Below are positions 12,246 through 20,403 of a stretch of DNA of 64,000 bases, piece after piece. Position 1 is the stretch's first letter. Each line of letters starts with the position of its first letter. The notes under the pieces are model-generated. The model searched no databases, was not told the DNA's origin, and saw only the letters and a list, made by a program, of their open reading frames with translations. The stretch covers positions 2,170,001 to 2,234,000 of the forward strand of contig NZ_CP066775.1 of assembly GCF_009754905.2 (NCBI RefSeq), written 5' to 3'. The translations under genes were made by a program, and so were the position numbers. The DNA is from Mucilaginibacter ginkgonis (GTDB lineage Bacteria > Bacteroidota > Bacteroidia > Sphingobacteriales > Sphingobacteriaceae).

Positions 12246-13646
12246 ATGAGCGAATTAAAATTTCCCGAACATTTTATTGAAAGCTTAAAAGATCAGCCTG
12301 GTTTTGACGAGTTAAAATTTACCGAAGTACATAAAAAAAATAATCCGCCTACATCTGTCCGCATCAATCCGAATAAAAAAACCGGTTTCGCCAATACCCA
12401 GCCCATACCCTGGTGCAAGGAAGGTTATTATTTAACCGAACGCCCGTCATTCACCTTCGACCCCGCGTTTCACGCCGGGTGCTATTACGTACAAGAAGCA
12501 TCATCTATGTTTCTTGATACCATTTTTCGTCAGATCAAAAGGGATTATGACGCGCCTGTAAAGGTACTCGATCTGTGCGCGGCCCCCGGCGGTAAGAGTA
12601 CACTGCTGGCATCGGCTATTAATAATAATGATCTGCTCGTAGCAAACGAGATCATTAAAACACGTGTACCTATACTAACCGACAACCTTACGCGCTGGGG
12701 CAATGCAAACGTTGTGGTCACCAATAATGATCCAAAAGATTTTGGCAGGCTGCCCGGTTTTTTTGATGTAATGGTTGTTGACGCGCCATGCTCGGGCTCC
12801 GGTATGTTTAGAAAAGACACCGCGGCGATGGACGAATGGTCTGAAAATAACGTTTCCCTTTGTCACCAGCGCCAAGAAAGAATTTTAGCTGATGTTTATA
12901 CCACTTTAAAGGAAGACGGGCACCTTATATACAGCACATGCTCTTACTCTGCCGAAGAAAACGAGCAGATCCTGGATTGGCTTTGCGAAACCTATAACAT
13001 TGAGAGCGTTCGCGTAGCTATCGATCCGTCATGGGGTATTGTTGAAACACAAAGCGAACGGCACAAAGCATGGGGCTATCGCTTCTATCCTGATAAGGTA
13101 CAGGGCGAAGGCCTTTTTGCAGCCTGTTTAATAAAACGCGAACCTGCACTGAACGCATCAACCTATAAAAGCAAATTCCAGAAGCTGAACCCTAAGGAGA
13201 TAGAACCGCTGAAAAAGTATTTATTAGATAGCGATAGTTTGCATTATTTTAAGGTTGGGGACGACTGGCTAGCAATCCCGGAGGTACATCGCGACAGCAT
13301 GATAGCATTGCAACAAGCGCTGTATATTAAAAAGTCGGGGGTGCGCATTGGGCGTATGGCCGGTAAAGACCTACTGCCCGACCATGAACTGGCCATGAGT
13401 TTGCTGATCAATGAGGATCAGTTTAATAGCGTAGCTTTAGACAAGGAGCAGGCTATAGCTTACTTAAGGCGCGATAATATTAACAACTTGAATACTGCCA
13501 AACCCGGGTGGAGCTTGATGACCTTTGAGAATCATATCTTAGGATGGGCAAAACTATTGCCGAACAGAGTTAATAATTACTACCCGAAGGAGTTGAGGAT
13601 ATTGTCGACAGAAGCAAGAATCAAGAGCCAAGAACCAAGACAATGA
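12246..13646 (+). CDS. RsmF/NOL1-Nop2-Sun family rRNA cytosine-C5 methyltransferase
   Basis: About 466 residues; uses S-adenosylmethionine to methylate a cytosine at C5, most likely in 16S rRNA. The Rossmann core carries VLDLCAAPGGKST (about 107-119), motif IV DAPCSGSG with Cys near 181, and motif VI STCSYSAEENE with the catalytic Cys near 232. A C-terminal PUA-like RNA-binding region of about 150 residues follows, as in RsmF/YebU. ATG 12246 is chosen over the in-frame 12237 and 12240 because of the promoter box. The last residues (EARIKSQEPRQ) are encoded by an AAGAATCAAGA-type intergenic repeat, so the original end of the protein seems to have been replaced. Its stop overlaps the next start by four bases (ATGA). 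Confidence 0.9.
   Translation: MSELKFPEHFIESLKDQPGFDELKFTEVHKKNNPPTSVRINPNKKTGFANTQPIPWCKEGYYLTERPSFTFDPAFHAGCYYVQEASSMFLDTIFRQIKRDYDAPVKVLDLCAAPGGKSTLLASAINNNDLLVANEIIKTRVPILTDNLTRWGNANVVVTNNDPKDFGRLPGFFDVMVVDAPCSGSGMFRKDTAAMDEWSENNVSLCHQRQERILADVYTTLKEDGHLIYSTCSYSAEENEQILDWLCETYNIESVRVAIDPSWGIVETQSERHKAWGYRFYPDKVQGEGLFAACLIKREPALNASTYKSKFQKLNPKEIEPLKKYLLDSDSLHYFKVGDDWLAIPEVHRDSMIALQQALYIKKSGVRIGRMAGKDLLPDHELAMSLLINEDQFNSVALDKEQAIAYLRRDNINNLNTAKPGWSLMTFENHILGWAKLLPNRVNNYYPKELRILSTEARIKSQEPRQ
13607..13642 (+). repeat. CAAGAATC-word repeat inside the end of the methyltransferase gene
   Basis: AAGCAAGAATCAAGAGCCAA and following bases repeat the word CAAGAatC with small changes, as at 9189-9220 in the rRNA spacer. 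Here it is translated as the C-terminal residues of the upstream gene. Confidence 0.6.
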
Positions 13647-14224
13647 TTAAATCCCGGTTTATAGGATTGATTGGATTATACATTTCTCTACTGGCTTGCG
13701 GACCTGCAGAAAAGCCCGCTTATGTTTTTACGCCAAAGGACACAGTGACCGATGCAAAGGGAATAAAAACTGTTATAATCGCACCTACCGATGGCACGGC
13801 GCAAATGGACACTATCAATGTCGGCACAACAACACCCAAACAACTGGTAGACTTTGCGCGAACAGCTTATGGCATCCCTTACAAATACGCTTCATCTGAC
13901 CCGATGGCGGGTTTTGATTGCTCGGGGTTTATTACTTATGTGTTCAATCACTTCGGCATAGCCGTACCAAGAACCTCTGCCGATTTTACAAACGTGAAAC
14001 ATGCGGTGCCAATAAACGCTGCTTTACCGGGCGACCTGATCTTATTTACTGGTACGGATAGCACCATTCGTACCGTGGGGCATATGGGTATTGTGGTTAC
14101 TGGTTATAAAGATTCACTGCAGTTTATCCACTCCACATCCGGAAAGGCAAACGGGGTAACTATTTCCGGCTTTACTAAAGGTTATCAGCAAAGATTTGTG
14201 AAAGTGGTGAGGGTGTTTAGGTAA
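13643..14224 (+). CDS. NlpC/P60 family peptidoglycan endopeptidase, lipoprotein
   Basis: A 193-residue lipoprotein: MIKSRFIGLIGLYISLLAC provides a signal peptide with lipobox LLAC and Cys19 as the lipidated residue. After a linker of about 45 residues comes the NlpC/P60 papain-like domain with catalytic Cys93 (GFDCSGF), His147 (VGHMGIV) and polar third residue His163 (FIHST). Such enzymes cleave the D-Glu to diamino-acid link of peptide stems in the periplasm. It begins in a four-base overlap with the methyltransferase and is probably translated by coupling from the same mRNA; a functional link between the two is not evident. Confidence 0.92.
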   Translation: MIKSRFIGLIGLYISLLACGPAEKPAYVFTPKDTVTDAKGIKTVIIAPTDGTAQMDTINVGTTTPKQLVDFARTAYGIPYKYASSDPMAGFDCSGFITYVFNHFGIAVPRTSADFTNVKHAVPINAALPGDLILFTGTDSTIRTVGHMGIVVTGYKDSLQFIHSTSGKANGVTISGFTKGYQQRFVKVVRVFR

Positions 14225-14242
14225 TATCCTCAGATAAAACGC

Positions 14243-14317
14243 TGTCATGCTGAGGCACTCGAAGCATAAAGCGTTTTATGATCGAGCGCGTAATATTTCG
14301 AGAGCCTCAATATGACA
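14243..14317. repeat. GTCAT hairpin repeat between convergent genes
   Basis: Arms TGTCATGCTGAGGCACTCGA (from 14243) and its near reverse complement ending at 14317 differ at three of 21 positions and enclose about 33 bases. It belongs to the group of hairpins beginning GTCAT and ending ATGAC seen elsewhere here, and could also act as a bidirectional terminator. Confidence 0.7.
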
Positions 14318-14335
14318 CGCTCTTTCGTTAGGTCT

Positions 14336-14701
14336 TCAATACTCCCCAGTGCTCAACATCACTAAAGTGCAGGCAGATATCGTTTCAATACCTTTTTCAT
14401 GGGCTTTTCTGCGTAGTTCGCTGTTTTCGGTGCCGGGGTTGAAAATGATCCGTCGCGGGTGGGTATCTAAAATATAGTCATAAAGCGGCTCCTGGTTTTG
14501 TCGGCCAACGTATAAGGTGATGGTATCGATATCATCATGAATAGTTTCCGGCTTCTCGATCTGTACCCCTGCTACTTCGCCGGTTTTGATACCTACGTTC
14601 ACTATACTGTGGCCGCTGCGTACCAAACGGTTGGCGGCTAAATAAGCGTAACGGCTTGTATCCGGAGTGGCGCCTAAAACTAATGTCTTCTTATCGGCCA
14701 T
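14336..14701 (-). CDS. CoA-binding domain protein (YccU-like)
   Basis: A 121-residue single-domain Rossmann-fold protein of the CoA_binding_2 family. The N-terminus KTLVLGATPDTSRYAYLAAN is the nucleotide-binding strand-loop-helix, and IIFNPGTENSELRRKAHEKG matches the conserved family block. Homologues bind CoA, but no reaction is established for the stand-alone form. The gene stands alone, divergent from the sigma factor and convergent with the peptidase gene. Confidence 0.85.
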   Translation of the reverse strand: MADKKTLVLGATPDTSRYAYLAANRLVRSGHSIVNVGIKTGEVAGVQIEKPETIHDDIDTITLYVGRQNQEPLYDYILDTHPRRIIFNPGTENSELRRKAHEKGIETISACTLVMLSTGEY

Positions 14702-14872
14702 GGTGTTTAATTGGTAGTATTTTAACCTGCAAATAGCTTAAATTGTTTACTAATTGGTGTAACAGCGCCGTCAAAAATAAATCTTAAAAATTATTTTCAT
14801 TTTTTTTAAAATGTTATTTAACCACAATCGTCTTCAAGGTATATAACTATACAATTGATCACCGCGACACTG

Positions 14873-15430
14873 ATGCCAGATACCAAACACAACGATACGC
14901 TTAGCACAATTAAGGCGTATGGTAAAAGTTTGTTGTCTTTTATCCGCAAGCGGGTAAAGAACGACGCCGATGCCGAAGACATTCTGCAGGATGTCTGGTA
15001 CCAGTTTAGTTCAGTGGTAAATGCCGAACCTATTGAGCAAACCGGCGCATGGCTATATAAAGTTGCCCGCAACAAAATATCTGACAAGCATAAAAAACAC
15101 ACAGAGTGGCTGCTTGATGATCTTGTTGTATCTGATGATGAGGAAGGTGAAGAGGTAGACCTATCGGCATTTATGATGCCTGATAACACTACGCCCGAGA
15201 CTGAATACCTGCGCAAGTTGTTCTGGGACGAACTTTACATGGCTTTAGACGACTTGCCGGATGAGCAGAAACAGGTTTTCATTTGGCATGAGCTGGATGG
15301 CCTATCTTTTAAAGACATTGCCGAGATCACCGGCGCGCCTGAGCAAACGCTGGTATCACGTAAACGGTACGCGGTTGTGCATCTGCGCAAACGGTTGAAA
15401 CAGTTGTATGACGAGATCAATAACGTTTAA
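14873..15430 (+). CDS. ECF-type RNA polymerase sigma factor
   Basis: A 185-residue sigma-70 family extracytoplasmic-function factor. Region 2 includes DAEDILQDVWYQF (promoter melting and core binding) and region 4 includes LDGLSFKDIAEITGAPEQTL with a helix-turn-helix. The two are joined by an unusually long acidic linker (VVSDDEEGEEVDLSAFMMPD). The ATG at 14873 is preferred to a TTG at 14855. No FecR or zinc-binding anti-sigma factor follows; instead a small membrane protein gene begins 11 bases downstream and may be co-transcribed. Confidence 0.9.
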   Translation: MPDTKHNDTLSTIKAYGKSLLSFIRKRVKNDADAEDILQDVWYQFSSVVNAEPIEQTGAWLYKVARNKISDKHKKHTEWLLDDLVVSDDEEGEEVDLSAFMMPDNTTPETEYLRKLFWDELYMALDDLPDEQKQVFIWHELDGLSFKDIAEITGAPEQTLVSRKRYAVVHLRKRLKQLYDEINNV

Positions 15431-15441
15431 GAAGAAAGAAA

Positions 15442-15843
15442 ATGAAAAGAATATTTTATAAAAGGCGCTTCATTTTTGTGCCTTTGATAGCCATAGCGGC
15501 TTTAACGATAACCGGTTTTGTAGTGCAAAACCTTTGGAACGCTCTATTACCCGGCATACTGCACGTAGGCATCATTACATTCTGGCAAGCCCTGGGCATT
15601 TTTGTACTGTGTAAAATACTATTTGGCTTTGGCCGCGGTGGCGGCGGCTTTGGCGGTGGCCGACGCAAACAGGAATGGGTGCGCCAGAAAATGCAGCACA
15701 AAATGCAAAACATGACACCCGAAGAGCGTGAGCGTTTTAAAGCGCAGATGAAAGAGCGTATGTGCGGTCCCCGCGGTCGCGGATGGAAAACTTATGATTG
15801 GGGTGATGACAAACCTGCCGCAGAAACCCAGAATCCGCAGTAA
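15442..15843 (+). CDS. Small two-helix membrane protein downstream of the sigma factor
   Basis: I do not recognise a named family. The 133 residues comprise a basic N-terminus (MKRIFYKRR), two predicted membrane helices (about 11-30 and 37-60), a glycine/arginine stretch (GFGRGGGGFGGGRRK), then a charged amphipathic helix (QKMQHKMQNMTPEERERFKA) and a polar tail. With an 11-base gap from the ECF sigma gene it is almost certainly in the same operon and is a candidate membrane-bound partner, although it lacks anti-sigma motifs such as the zinc-binding HxxxCxxC. Confidence 0.7.
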   Translation: MKRIFYKRRFIFVPLIAIAALTITGFVVQNLWNALLPGILHVGIITFWQALGIFVLCKILFGFGRGGGGFGGGRRKQEWVRQKMQHKMQNMTPEERERFKAQMKERMCGPRGRGWKTYDWGDDKPAAETQNPQ

Positions 15844-15860
15844 TTGATTATCCGCTAACC

Positions 15861-15945
15861 GTCATGCCGAACTTGTTTCGGCACCCCATCTTACAGTTCT
15901 GCAATATGCCGTGCTTGTGAGATGCCGAAACAAGTTCGGCATGAC
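15861..15945. repeat. Perfect 23-base inverted repeat of the GTCAT hairpin group
   Basis: Arms at 15861-15883 and 15923-15945 are exact reverse complements (GTCATGCCGAACTTGTTTCG and continuing), separated by 39 bases. It lies between the stop of the membrane protein and the start of the 71-residue gene. A relic of the same sequence is inside the repeat nest at 48787-48825. Confidence 0.85.
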
Positions 15946-15959
15946 TTAACCTTAGAAAA

Positions 15960-16175
15960 ATGGACATACTTGTATTTAAAACCAATATTCAAAAAGAAAA
16001 ACAGGTAAACGAAGTGAACAGCTTGCTTACCCGCATACCCGAGATCAGCAATTGGAATTTTGACCTGGAAGACCGTGACCGTATTTTACGGGTACAGGCA
16101 GAAGATATATCCGCCATGTATATCGAAATGATATTACAGGATGAGGGATTTATTTGCAGCGAACTGGAAGATTGA
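15960..16175 (+). CDS. Small protein, 71 aa, possible HMA-like ferredoxin fold
   Basis: The pattern strand-helix-strand-strand-helix-strand (MDILVFKTN, helix VNEVNSLLTRIP, WNFDLEDRDRILRVQ, helix ISAMYIEMILQDEGF) resembles heavy-metal-associated domains, but the metal-binding CxxC after the first strand is absent (TNIQKEK). It may therefore bind a partner or ligand rather than copper. No close neighbour suggests a role. It ends just before a strong bidirectional terminator. Confidence 0.6.
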   Translation: MDILVFKTNIQKEKQVNEVNSLLTRIPEISNWNFDLEDRDRILRVQAEDISAMYIEMILQDEGFICSELED

Positions 16176-16190
16176 CCACGCTGACCCAAA

Positions 16191-16224
16191 CAACAAAGGG
16201 CGATCATTAGATCGCCCTTTGTTG
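16191..16224. terminator. Bidirectional intrinsic terminator
   Basis: A perfect 15-base stem (16191-16205 with 16210-16224) around the loop ATTA. The stem ends CCCTTTGTTG on either strand, serving the convergent 71-residue gene and the tail-collar gene. The U-rich tract is weak and interrupted by G. Confidence 0.8.
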
Positions 16225-16239
16225 TTATTGGGAATATGG

Positions 16240-16491
16240 TTACCCTCTTGACGGATAAATGCCCTGTACCGCGATGATATAATGCGCAGGCACTGTTTCA
16301 CCGTTTGACTGGGGAGCAACCAGGTTGGGAAGAGCAAAAGTTTTCATCCCATCGCCTCCATACGTTGTGCCCAGAATTGTAAACAATGCCTGGTTTTGAC
16401 TGATCTCTAAAATCTCGCCGTTGCAAAAAGCCCAGCCTTGGGGCTCAAAATTGCCCGCGAATAAAATAATTGTGCCGATGATCGGATCCAT
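16240..16491 (-). CDS. Tail-collar domain protein, single-domain form
   Basis: An 83-residue protein matching the phage tail-collar (Collar/MdpB, microcystin-dependent) domain: IIGTIILFAGNFEPQGWAFCNGE, then ISQNQALFTILGTTYGGDG and FALPNLV. Family members in Bacteroidota usually run to about 160-180 residues and occur as two or three adjacent genes; this one holds only the N-terminal domain with a short end (HYIIAVQGIYPSRG) and stands alone. It may be a minimal form or a remnant. Function of the non-phage family is not established. Confidence 0.8.
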   Translation of the reverse strand: MDPIIGTIILFAGNFEPQGWAFCNGEILEISQNQALFTILGTTYGGDGMKTFALPNLVAPQSNGETVPAHYIIAVQGIYPSRG

Positions 16492-16575
16492 TTGGTTTAA
16501 TGTTTAGTTTGAAAAAATTAGTGCCCTCAAAATGAGCATTATTATCTAAACCAAAAAATCTAATCTCTATGGGCT

Positions 16576-17055
16576 TTAGCCTTTTAACAACTTAGTCAGC
16601 AAGGCTATCTGGGCCGAATGATAAACCAAATGCTGTATCGCACCATCGATCAGCTCTGCATAAGTTACAATCGGTTCTGTCTCGCGGGTGTCGATGATCG
16701 GTTGGTTCCATTTGTCTTGGGGAAAGTTTAGGATGATGCCCGAAAGGTTTACGTTCACCAATTTGAGATCATCTTTCCAGCGTGTCCATTTTTCTTCGGA
16801 GGGGTCACCTGTTTCTGGCCAGTCGCCGCTGGTTGGTGTGCCTGCAGGCTGTTCGTTCAACCGGTCTATGATCTCTTCCTGCCAGCTGATGATGTGCAGC
16901 AATATTTCGGCAATGGTATGTATACCACCCGGCGCCCGCTCAAAAGCAGCTTCAAACGTCACATCATTAAGGATATCTGTTAGCGGCCTGCCATACCATG
17001 GCTGCCCGGACAAAACGGTTTGAAGTTTATTGTTTAAAATTTCGCCTGTTGTCAT
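16576..17055 (-). CDS. DinB family protein
   Basis: A 159-residue four-helix-bundle protein of the DinB/YfiT-like superfamily. The likely metal-binding histidines lie in AEILLHIISWQE and IQHLVYHSAQIALL. Members act as metal-dependent thiol transferases or have no known substrate. The ATG overlaps the stop of the preceding FAD-dependent oxidoreductase gene (ATGA at 17052-17055), so translation is coupled and the two form an operon. The context could suggest redox or thiol chemistry, but that is inference. Confidence 0.85.
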   Translation of the reverse strand: MTTGEILNNKLQTVLSGQPWYGRPLTDILNDVTFEAAFERAPGGIHTIAEILLHIISWQEEIIDRLNEQPAGTPTSGDWPETGDPSEEKWTRWKDDLKLVNVNLSGIILNFPQDKWNQPIIDTRETEPIVTYAELIDGAIQHLVYHSAQIALLTKLLKG

Positions 17056-18602
17056 TGTAGATATTTAAAAGCCGCGTTGGCACAGTTAACACCATCTATG
17101 GCCGCCGAAATAATGCCGCCCGCGTAGCCAGCGCCTTCGCCGCATGGAAAAAGCCCTGCAATTTGCGAGTGCTGCAACGTAACCTTATCCCGTGGCACCT
17201 TTACCGGCGATGAGGTCCTCGACTCCACGCCAACCAGCAAGGCTTCGTTAGTGTAATAACCTTTCATCCTTTTCCCAAATGCGGGCAATGCTTTGCGCAA
17301 ACGCTCGTTTATCCAAACAGGTAAAACCTGTTTAAGTTCTACGCTTTTGCAGCCCGGCAGATAAGAATTTTGCGGCAGGTCTTTAGATAAACGGTTCTCT
17401 ACAAAGTCAACCATTCGTTGTGCCGGGGCAACCAGGTCGCCGCCGCCGGCGGCAAATGCCGCCTGTTCAATTTCGCGTTGAAAATTTAATAAGCGAAACG
17501 GATCATTCTCAAGCCCGGGCACATCTTCAAAGTTGATCTGTACCACTGTACCTGAGTTAGCGTAAGGGTTATTCCGCTTAGAGGGGCTCCAGCCGTTGAC
17601 TACTATCTCGTTTGGCTCGGTAGCGCAAGGCGCGATGATACCACCCGGACACATACAAAAAGAGAATACGCCACGGTTCTCTACCTGCTCCACCAAGCTG
17701 TAATAAGATGGCGGCAAATACGGACCGCGAACGTCGCAGTGGTATTGGGCTTTATCGATGATTTCCTGCGGATGCTCTATCCGTACCCCAAGCGCGAAGG
17801 GTTTAGCTTGAATTAAAATGTTCTGCCGGTGAAGCATTTCAAACACGTCGCGCGCCGAGTGACCGGTTGCCAGGATTACCGCGCGTGCCTCGATCTTTTC
17901 TCCAGATGCCAGCTCTACGCCTTTGATCCTGTCGAAACTAACGTCAAGGCTCACCACCCTGGCATCGAACCTAACCTCTCCACCTGCATTCTGAATTGTC
18001 TCGCGCATAGCGGTTATGATTTGCGGCAATTTATTGGTACCGATGTGCGGCCTGGCATCAACTAAAATATCTTCTGTAGCGCCGTGGGCGGTGAACACTT
18101 TTAACACCTCGTTTACGTCGCCACGCTTGGTAGAACGGGTATACAGTTTACCGTCAGAGTACGTACCGGCGCCACCTTCGCCAAAGCAATAGTTAGATTC
18201 CGGGTTTACCAGTCCTTGCTTATTGATGTTCGCCAGATCACGACGGCGTTGCTTTACGTCCTTGCCACGTTCAAGCACAATAGGCTTTAGTCCTCGCTTT
18301 ATACATTGCAGGGCGGCGAATAACCCGGCAGGACCGGCGCCAACAATGACTACAGGCCTGGCTTCTTTTACTTGCGGGTATTTTATTTGCTGCGAATGCG
18401 AATGGTATTGCTCGTCTATGTAGACCGCCACCTGCATGCGGTATAAAACTTTGCGGCCGCGCGCGTCTATTGATCGTTTTAAAATGTGTACGTGCTTAAT
18501 ACGCTCTTGTTGGACATTCGCGGCATTAGCGGCAATGCGCTTTAATGCTGAGGCATCTTCGTGCTCTTCGGGCGAGCAGGTGATCTCGATCTCTTTTATC
18601 AT
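17052..18602 (-). CDS. FAD-dependent oxidoreductase (COG2509-type)
   Basis: A 516-residue flavoprotein. A small N-terminal alpha/beta domain with basic residues (about 1-80) precedes the FAD-binding motif VVIVGAGPAGLFAALQCIK (about 88-106) and ERG. Family-characteristic blocks GEGGAGTYSDGKLYTR and GFxMCPGG-like FSFCMCPGGII are present, and the C-terminus has the closing FAD motif PCGEGAGYAGGIISAA. This is the group of uncharacterised FAD-dependent dehydrogenases; the substrate is unknown. First gene of a two-gene operon with DinB. Confidence 0.9.
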   Translation of the reverse strand: MIKEIEITCSPEEHEDASALKRIAANAANVQQERIKHVHILKRSIDARGRKVLYRMQVAVYIDEQYHSHSQQIKYPQVKEARPVVIVGAGPAGLFAALQCIKRGLKPIVLERGKDVKQRRRDLANINKQGLVNPESNYCFGEGGAGTYSDGKLYTRSTKRGDVNEVLKVFTAHGATEDILVDARPHIGTNKLPQIITAMRETIQNAGGEVRFDARVVSLDVSFDRIKGVELASGEKIEARAVILATGHSARDVFEMLHRQNILIQAKPFALGVRIEHPQEIIDKAQYHCDVRGPYLPPSYYSLVEQVENRGVFSFCMCPGGIIAPCATEPNEIVVNGWSPSKRNNPYANSGTVVQINFEDVPGLENDPFRLLNFQREIEQAAFAAGGGDLVAPAQRMVDFVENRLSKDLPQNSYLPGCKSVELKQVLPVWINERLRKALPAFGKRMKGYYTNEALLVGVESRTSSPVKVPRDKVTLQHSQIAGLFPCGEGAGYAGGIISAAIDGVNCANAAFKYLQ

Positions 18603-18821
18603 GATGCTGCCGGGTTTTTATCCCGGATAAGACAAAGTTAAGAAAATCTTCTCCTCTTATACTTAGTGTAATATGTACACCTAAAACGTCCGAAGATGTA
18701 CGGTCAGTGTTCGGTAACGAACAGTGTTACAATTGCCTTAAATTATATCTATCTGATAAACAGACATTTATAAATATGGTAAAGGTTTTGGCATAGGGGT
18801 ATCAACAAAATAAACATTATC

Positions 18822-19367
18822 ATGATCTCACAAGATAACTTACTCCGCATTTGGGAAGGCTGTAAAGCAAACAACCGCAAGCAGCAAGAACTGTTATATA
18901 GATTACTATCGCCGCGCATGATGGCGGTTTGCATGCGCTATACCAGCGACCGCGATGAAGCGCAGGATGTGATGCAGGAAGGCTTTATTAAGATCTTTAA
19001 AAACATCAACAATTACCGCGGCGAGGGCAGCCTTGAAGGATGGATCCGCCGCATTATGGTACACACTGCCATATCGCGCTACCGCAAACTGAAACCGGTG
19101 ACCCTTACAGACGAGGTGCCCGAGAACAGCACGCCATACTATACATCTGCACAGAATAATAACCTGGAAGCAAAGGAATTAATGGGTATCATTCAGCAGT
19201 TGCCAAATACCTACCGTTCTGTCTTCAATCTGTATGCTATCGAAGGCTATTCTCACCAGGAGATCGGGAGCATGTTAGGCATCTCGGAATTGTTATCGCG
19301 AACCACCCTGCACCGTGCCCGGGGTATCCTTAAAAAGAAAGTGATGCAGCTGGATGCGGTAGCTTAG
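18822..19367 (+). CDS. ECF-type RNA polymerase sigma factor
   Basis: A 181-residue ECF sigma factor. Region 2 reads MAVCMRYTSDRDEAQDVMQEGFIKIF and region 4 IEGYSHQEIGSMLGIS followed by the recognition helix ELLSRTTLHRARGILKKK. In most Bacteroidota relatives the recognition helix begins EGTS; here Gly-Thr is replaced by Leu-Leu, which could change promoter choice or reflect a mutation. No anti-sigma gene is adjacent: the 450 bases downstream hold only repeats. The 219-base upstream gap is shared with the divergent FAD gene. Confidence 0.92.
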   Translation: MISQDNLLRIWEGCKANNRKQQELLYRLLSPRMMAVCMRYTSDRDEAQDVMQEGFIKIFKNINNYRGEGSLEGWIRRIMVHTAISRYRKLKPVTLTDEVPENSTPYYTSAQNNNLEAKELMGIIQQLPNTYRSVFNLYAIEGYSHQEIGSMLGISELLSRTTLHRARGILKKKVMQLDAVA

Positions 19368-19370
19368 GGT

Positions 19371-19400
19371 CTCACCCCCGCCCCTCTCCAAAGGAGAGGG
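19371..19400. repeat. GC-rich palindrome, copy 1, at the sigma factor stop
   Basis: CTCACCCCCGCCCCTCTCCA followed by AAGGAGAGGG: stem CCCTCTCC/GGAGAGGG with an asymmetric CTCACCCC tail. It starts three bases after the stop codon and could end transcription. Confidence 0.7.
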
Positions 19401-19428
19401 AGTTTTCTGATTAGAGCCCTCAAACTAT

Positions 19429-19449
19429 GTCATTCAGAGCGCAGCGAAG
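19429..19449 (+). repeat. GTCATTCAGAGCG repeat fragment
   Basis: GTCATTCAGAGCGCAGCGAA is a single arm of a GTCAT-type repeat without its partner arm. The rest of 19559-19770 shows one dyad, ATTACGAT/ATCGTAAT at 19611-19618 and 19646-19653, and no gene. Confidence 0.45.
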
Positions 19450-19466
19450 CACCTTATCGAAGCAAC

Positions 19467-19558
19467 CGCGTTAGCGATAGAAGCGGAAAGCCCGGAGCGC
19501 AGCGAGGACTTGTAGTGGATAGCGCGGGCCGCTGAAAGCGGCAACGCCCAAAAGTCCG
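19467..19558 (+). repeat. GCGTTAGCGAT family repeat, copy 2
   Basis: Begins CGCGTTAGCGATAGAAGCGG, has the internal GGACTTGTAGTGGATAGCGC and ends AACGCCCAAAAGTCC, so GGACTT pairs with AAGTCC as an internal stem. Together with neighbouring repeats it fills the gap between the sigma factor and lemA. Confidence 0.75.
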
Positions 19559-19817
19559 CGATTTGGGTTACTCGTTGCTCTTTATTTTTGGATACCTCAA
19601 TTCCTCATTCATTACGATAAGCCATAAACAGGCTCAGGCTGACAAATCGTAATTAAAGTTTACACAACGTATATCCTCAGGATTGAGTAGGATTGTTACT
19701 TTATTAAGCTCACCTTATAATTACTTATCTTATTGTGCCAAAAGGTCAGTACATTTAAAAAAATGTAACATTGGTACTTATATTGCATCAAACCTAAAAA
19801 TTCAACAAAAACAAAAC

Positions 19818-20396
19818 ATGAAAAGATTATTCACAGTGATGCTGGTTGCCGTAGCGGCTATGTCTTTAAGTTCTTGCAGCTATAACAGCATTGTTAAAAT
19901 GGATGAGGATACAAAATCTAAATGGGGCGAAGTGCAAACGCAATACCAGCGCCGTGCCGACCTGATCCCTAACCTGGTAGCGACTGTTAAAGGTGTTGCC
20001 AATTTTGAAAAAAGCACTTTGACAGAGGTAACAGAGGCGCGTGCTAAGGCAACATCTATCCAGGTAGACCCAACCAAGCTTACGCCGGAAAGCATTAAGC
20101 AATATCAAGCAGCACAAGGTCAGCTAAGCACTGCTTTAGGACGTTTATTGGTAGCATCTGAAAATTACCCTAATTTAAAGGCTAACGAGAACTTTACTAC
20201 GTTACAGGCACAGCTGGAGGGTACAGAAAACCGTATTGGCATGGCCCGCCGCGATTTCAATAACTCGGTTCAAAGCTACAACAGCAAGATCCGCGAGTTC
20301 CCGGCTAACCTGACCGCTAAAATGTTTGGCTTTACCGCTAAAGGTTACTTTCAGGCAGACGCGGCTTCGCAGGCAGCACCGAAGGTAAGTTTCTAA
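19818..20396 (+). CDS. lemA: LemA family protein
   Basis: A 192-residue LemA protein. The ATG at 19818 gives a lipoprotein signal (MKRLFTVMLVAVAAMSLSSC, lipobox LSSC); the in-frame start at 19683 would add translated intergenic DNA and hide the signal. The helical core contains the family blocks VQTQYQRRADLIPNLVATVK and RRDFNNSVQSYNSKIREFP. LemA proteins are membrane-attached helical bundles of unclear function, repeatedly found with TPM-domain proteins, as here. Likely first gene of the lemA-TPM-TPM operon. Confidence 0.92.
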   Translation: MKRLFTVMLVAVAAMSLSSCSYNSIVKMDEDTKSKWGEVQTQYQRRADLIPNLVATVKGVANFEKSTLTEVTEARAKATSIQVDPTKLTPESIKQYQAAQGQLSTALGRLLVASENYPNLKANENFTTLQAQLEGTENRIGMARRDFNNSVQSYNSKIREFPANLTAKMFGFTAKGYFQADAASQAAPKVSF

Positions 20397-20403
20397 TTAA
20401 TTT

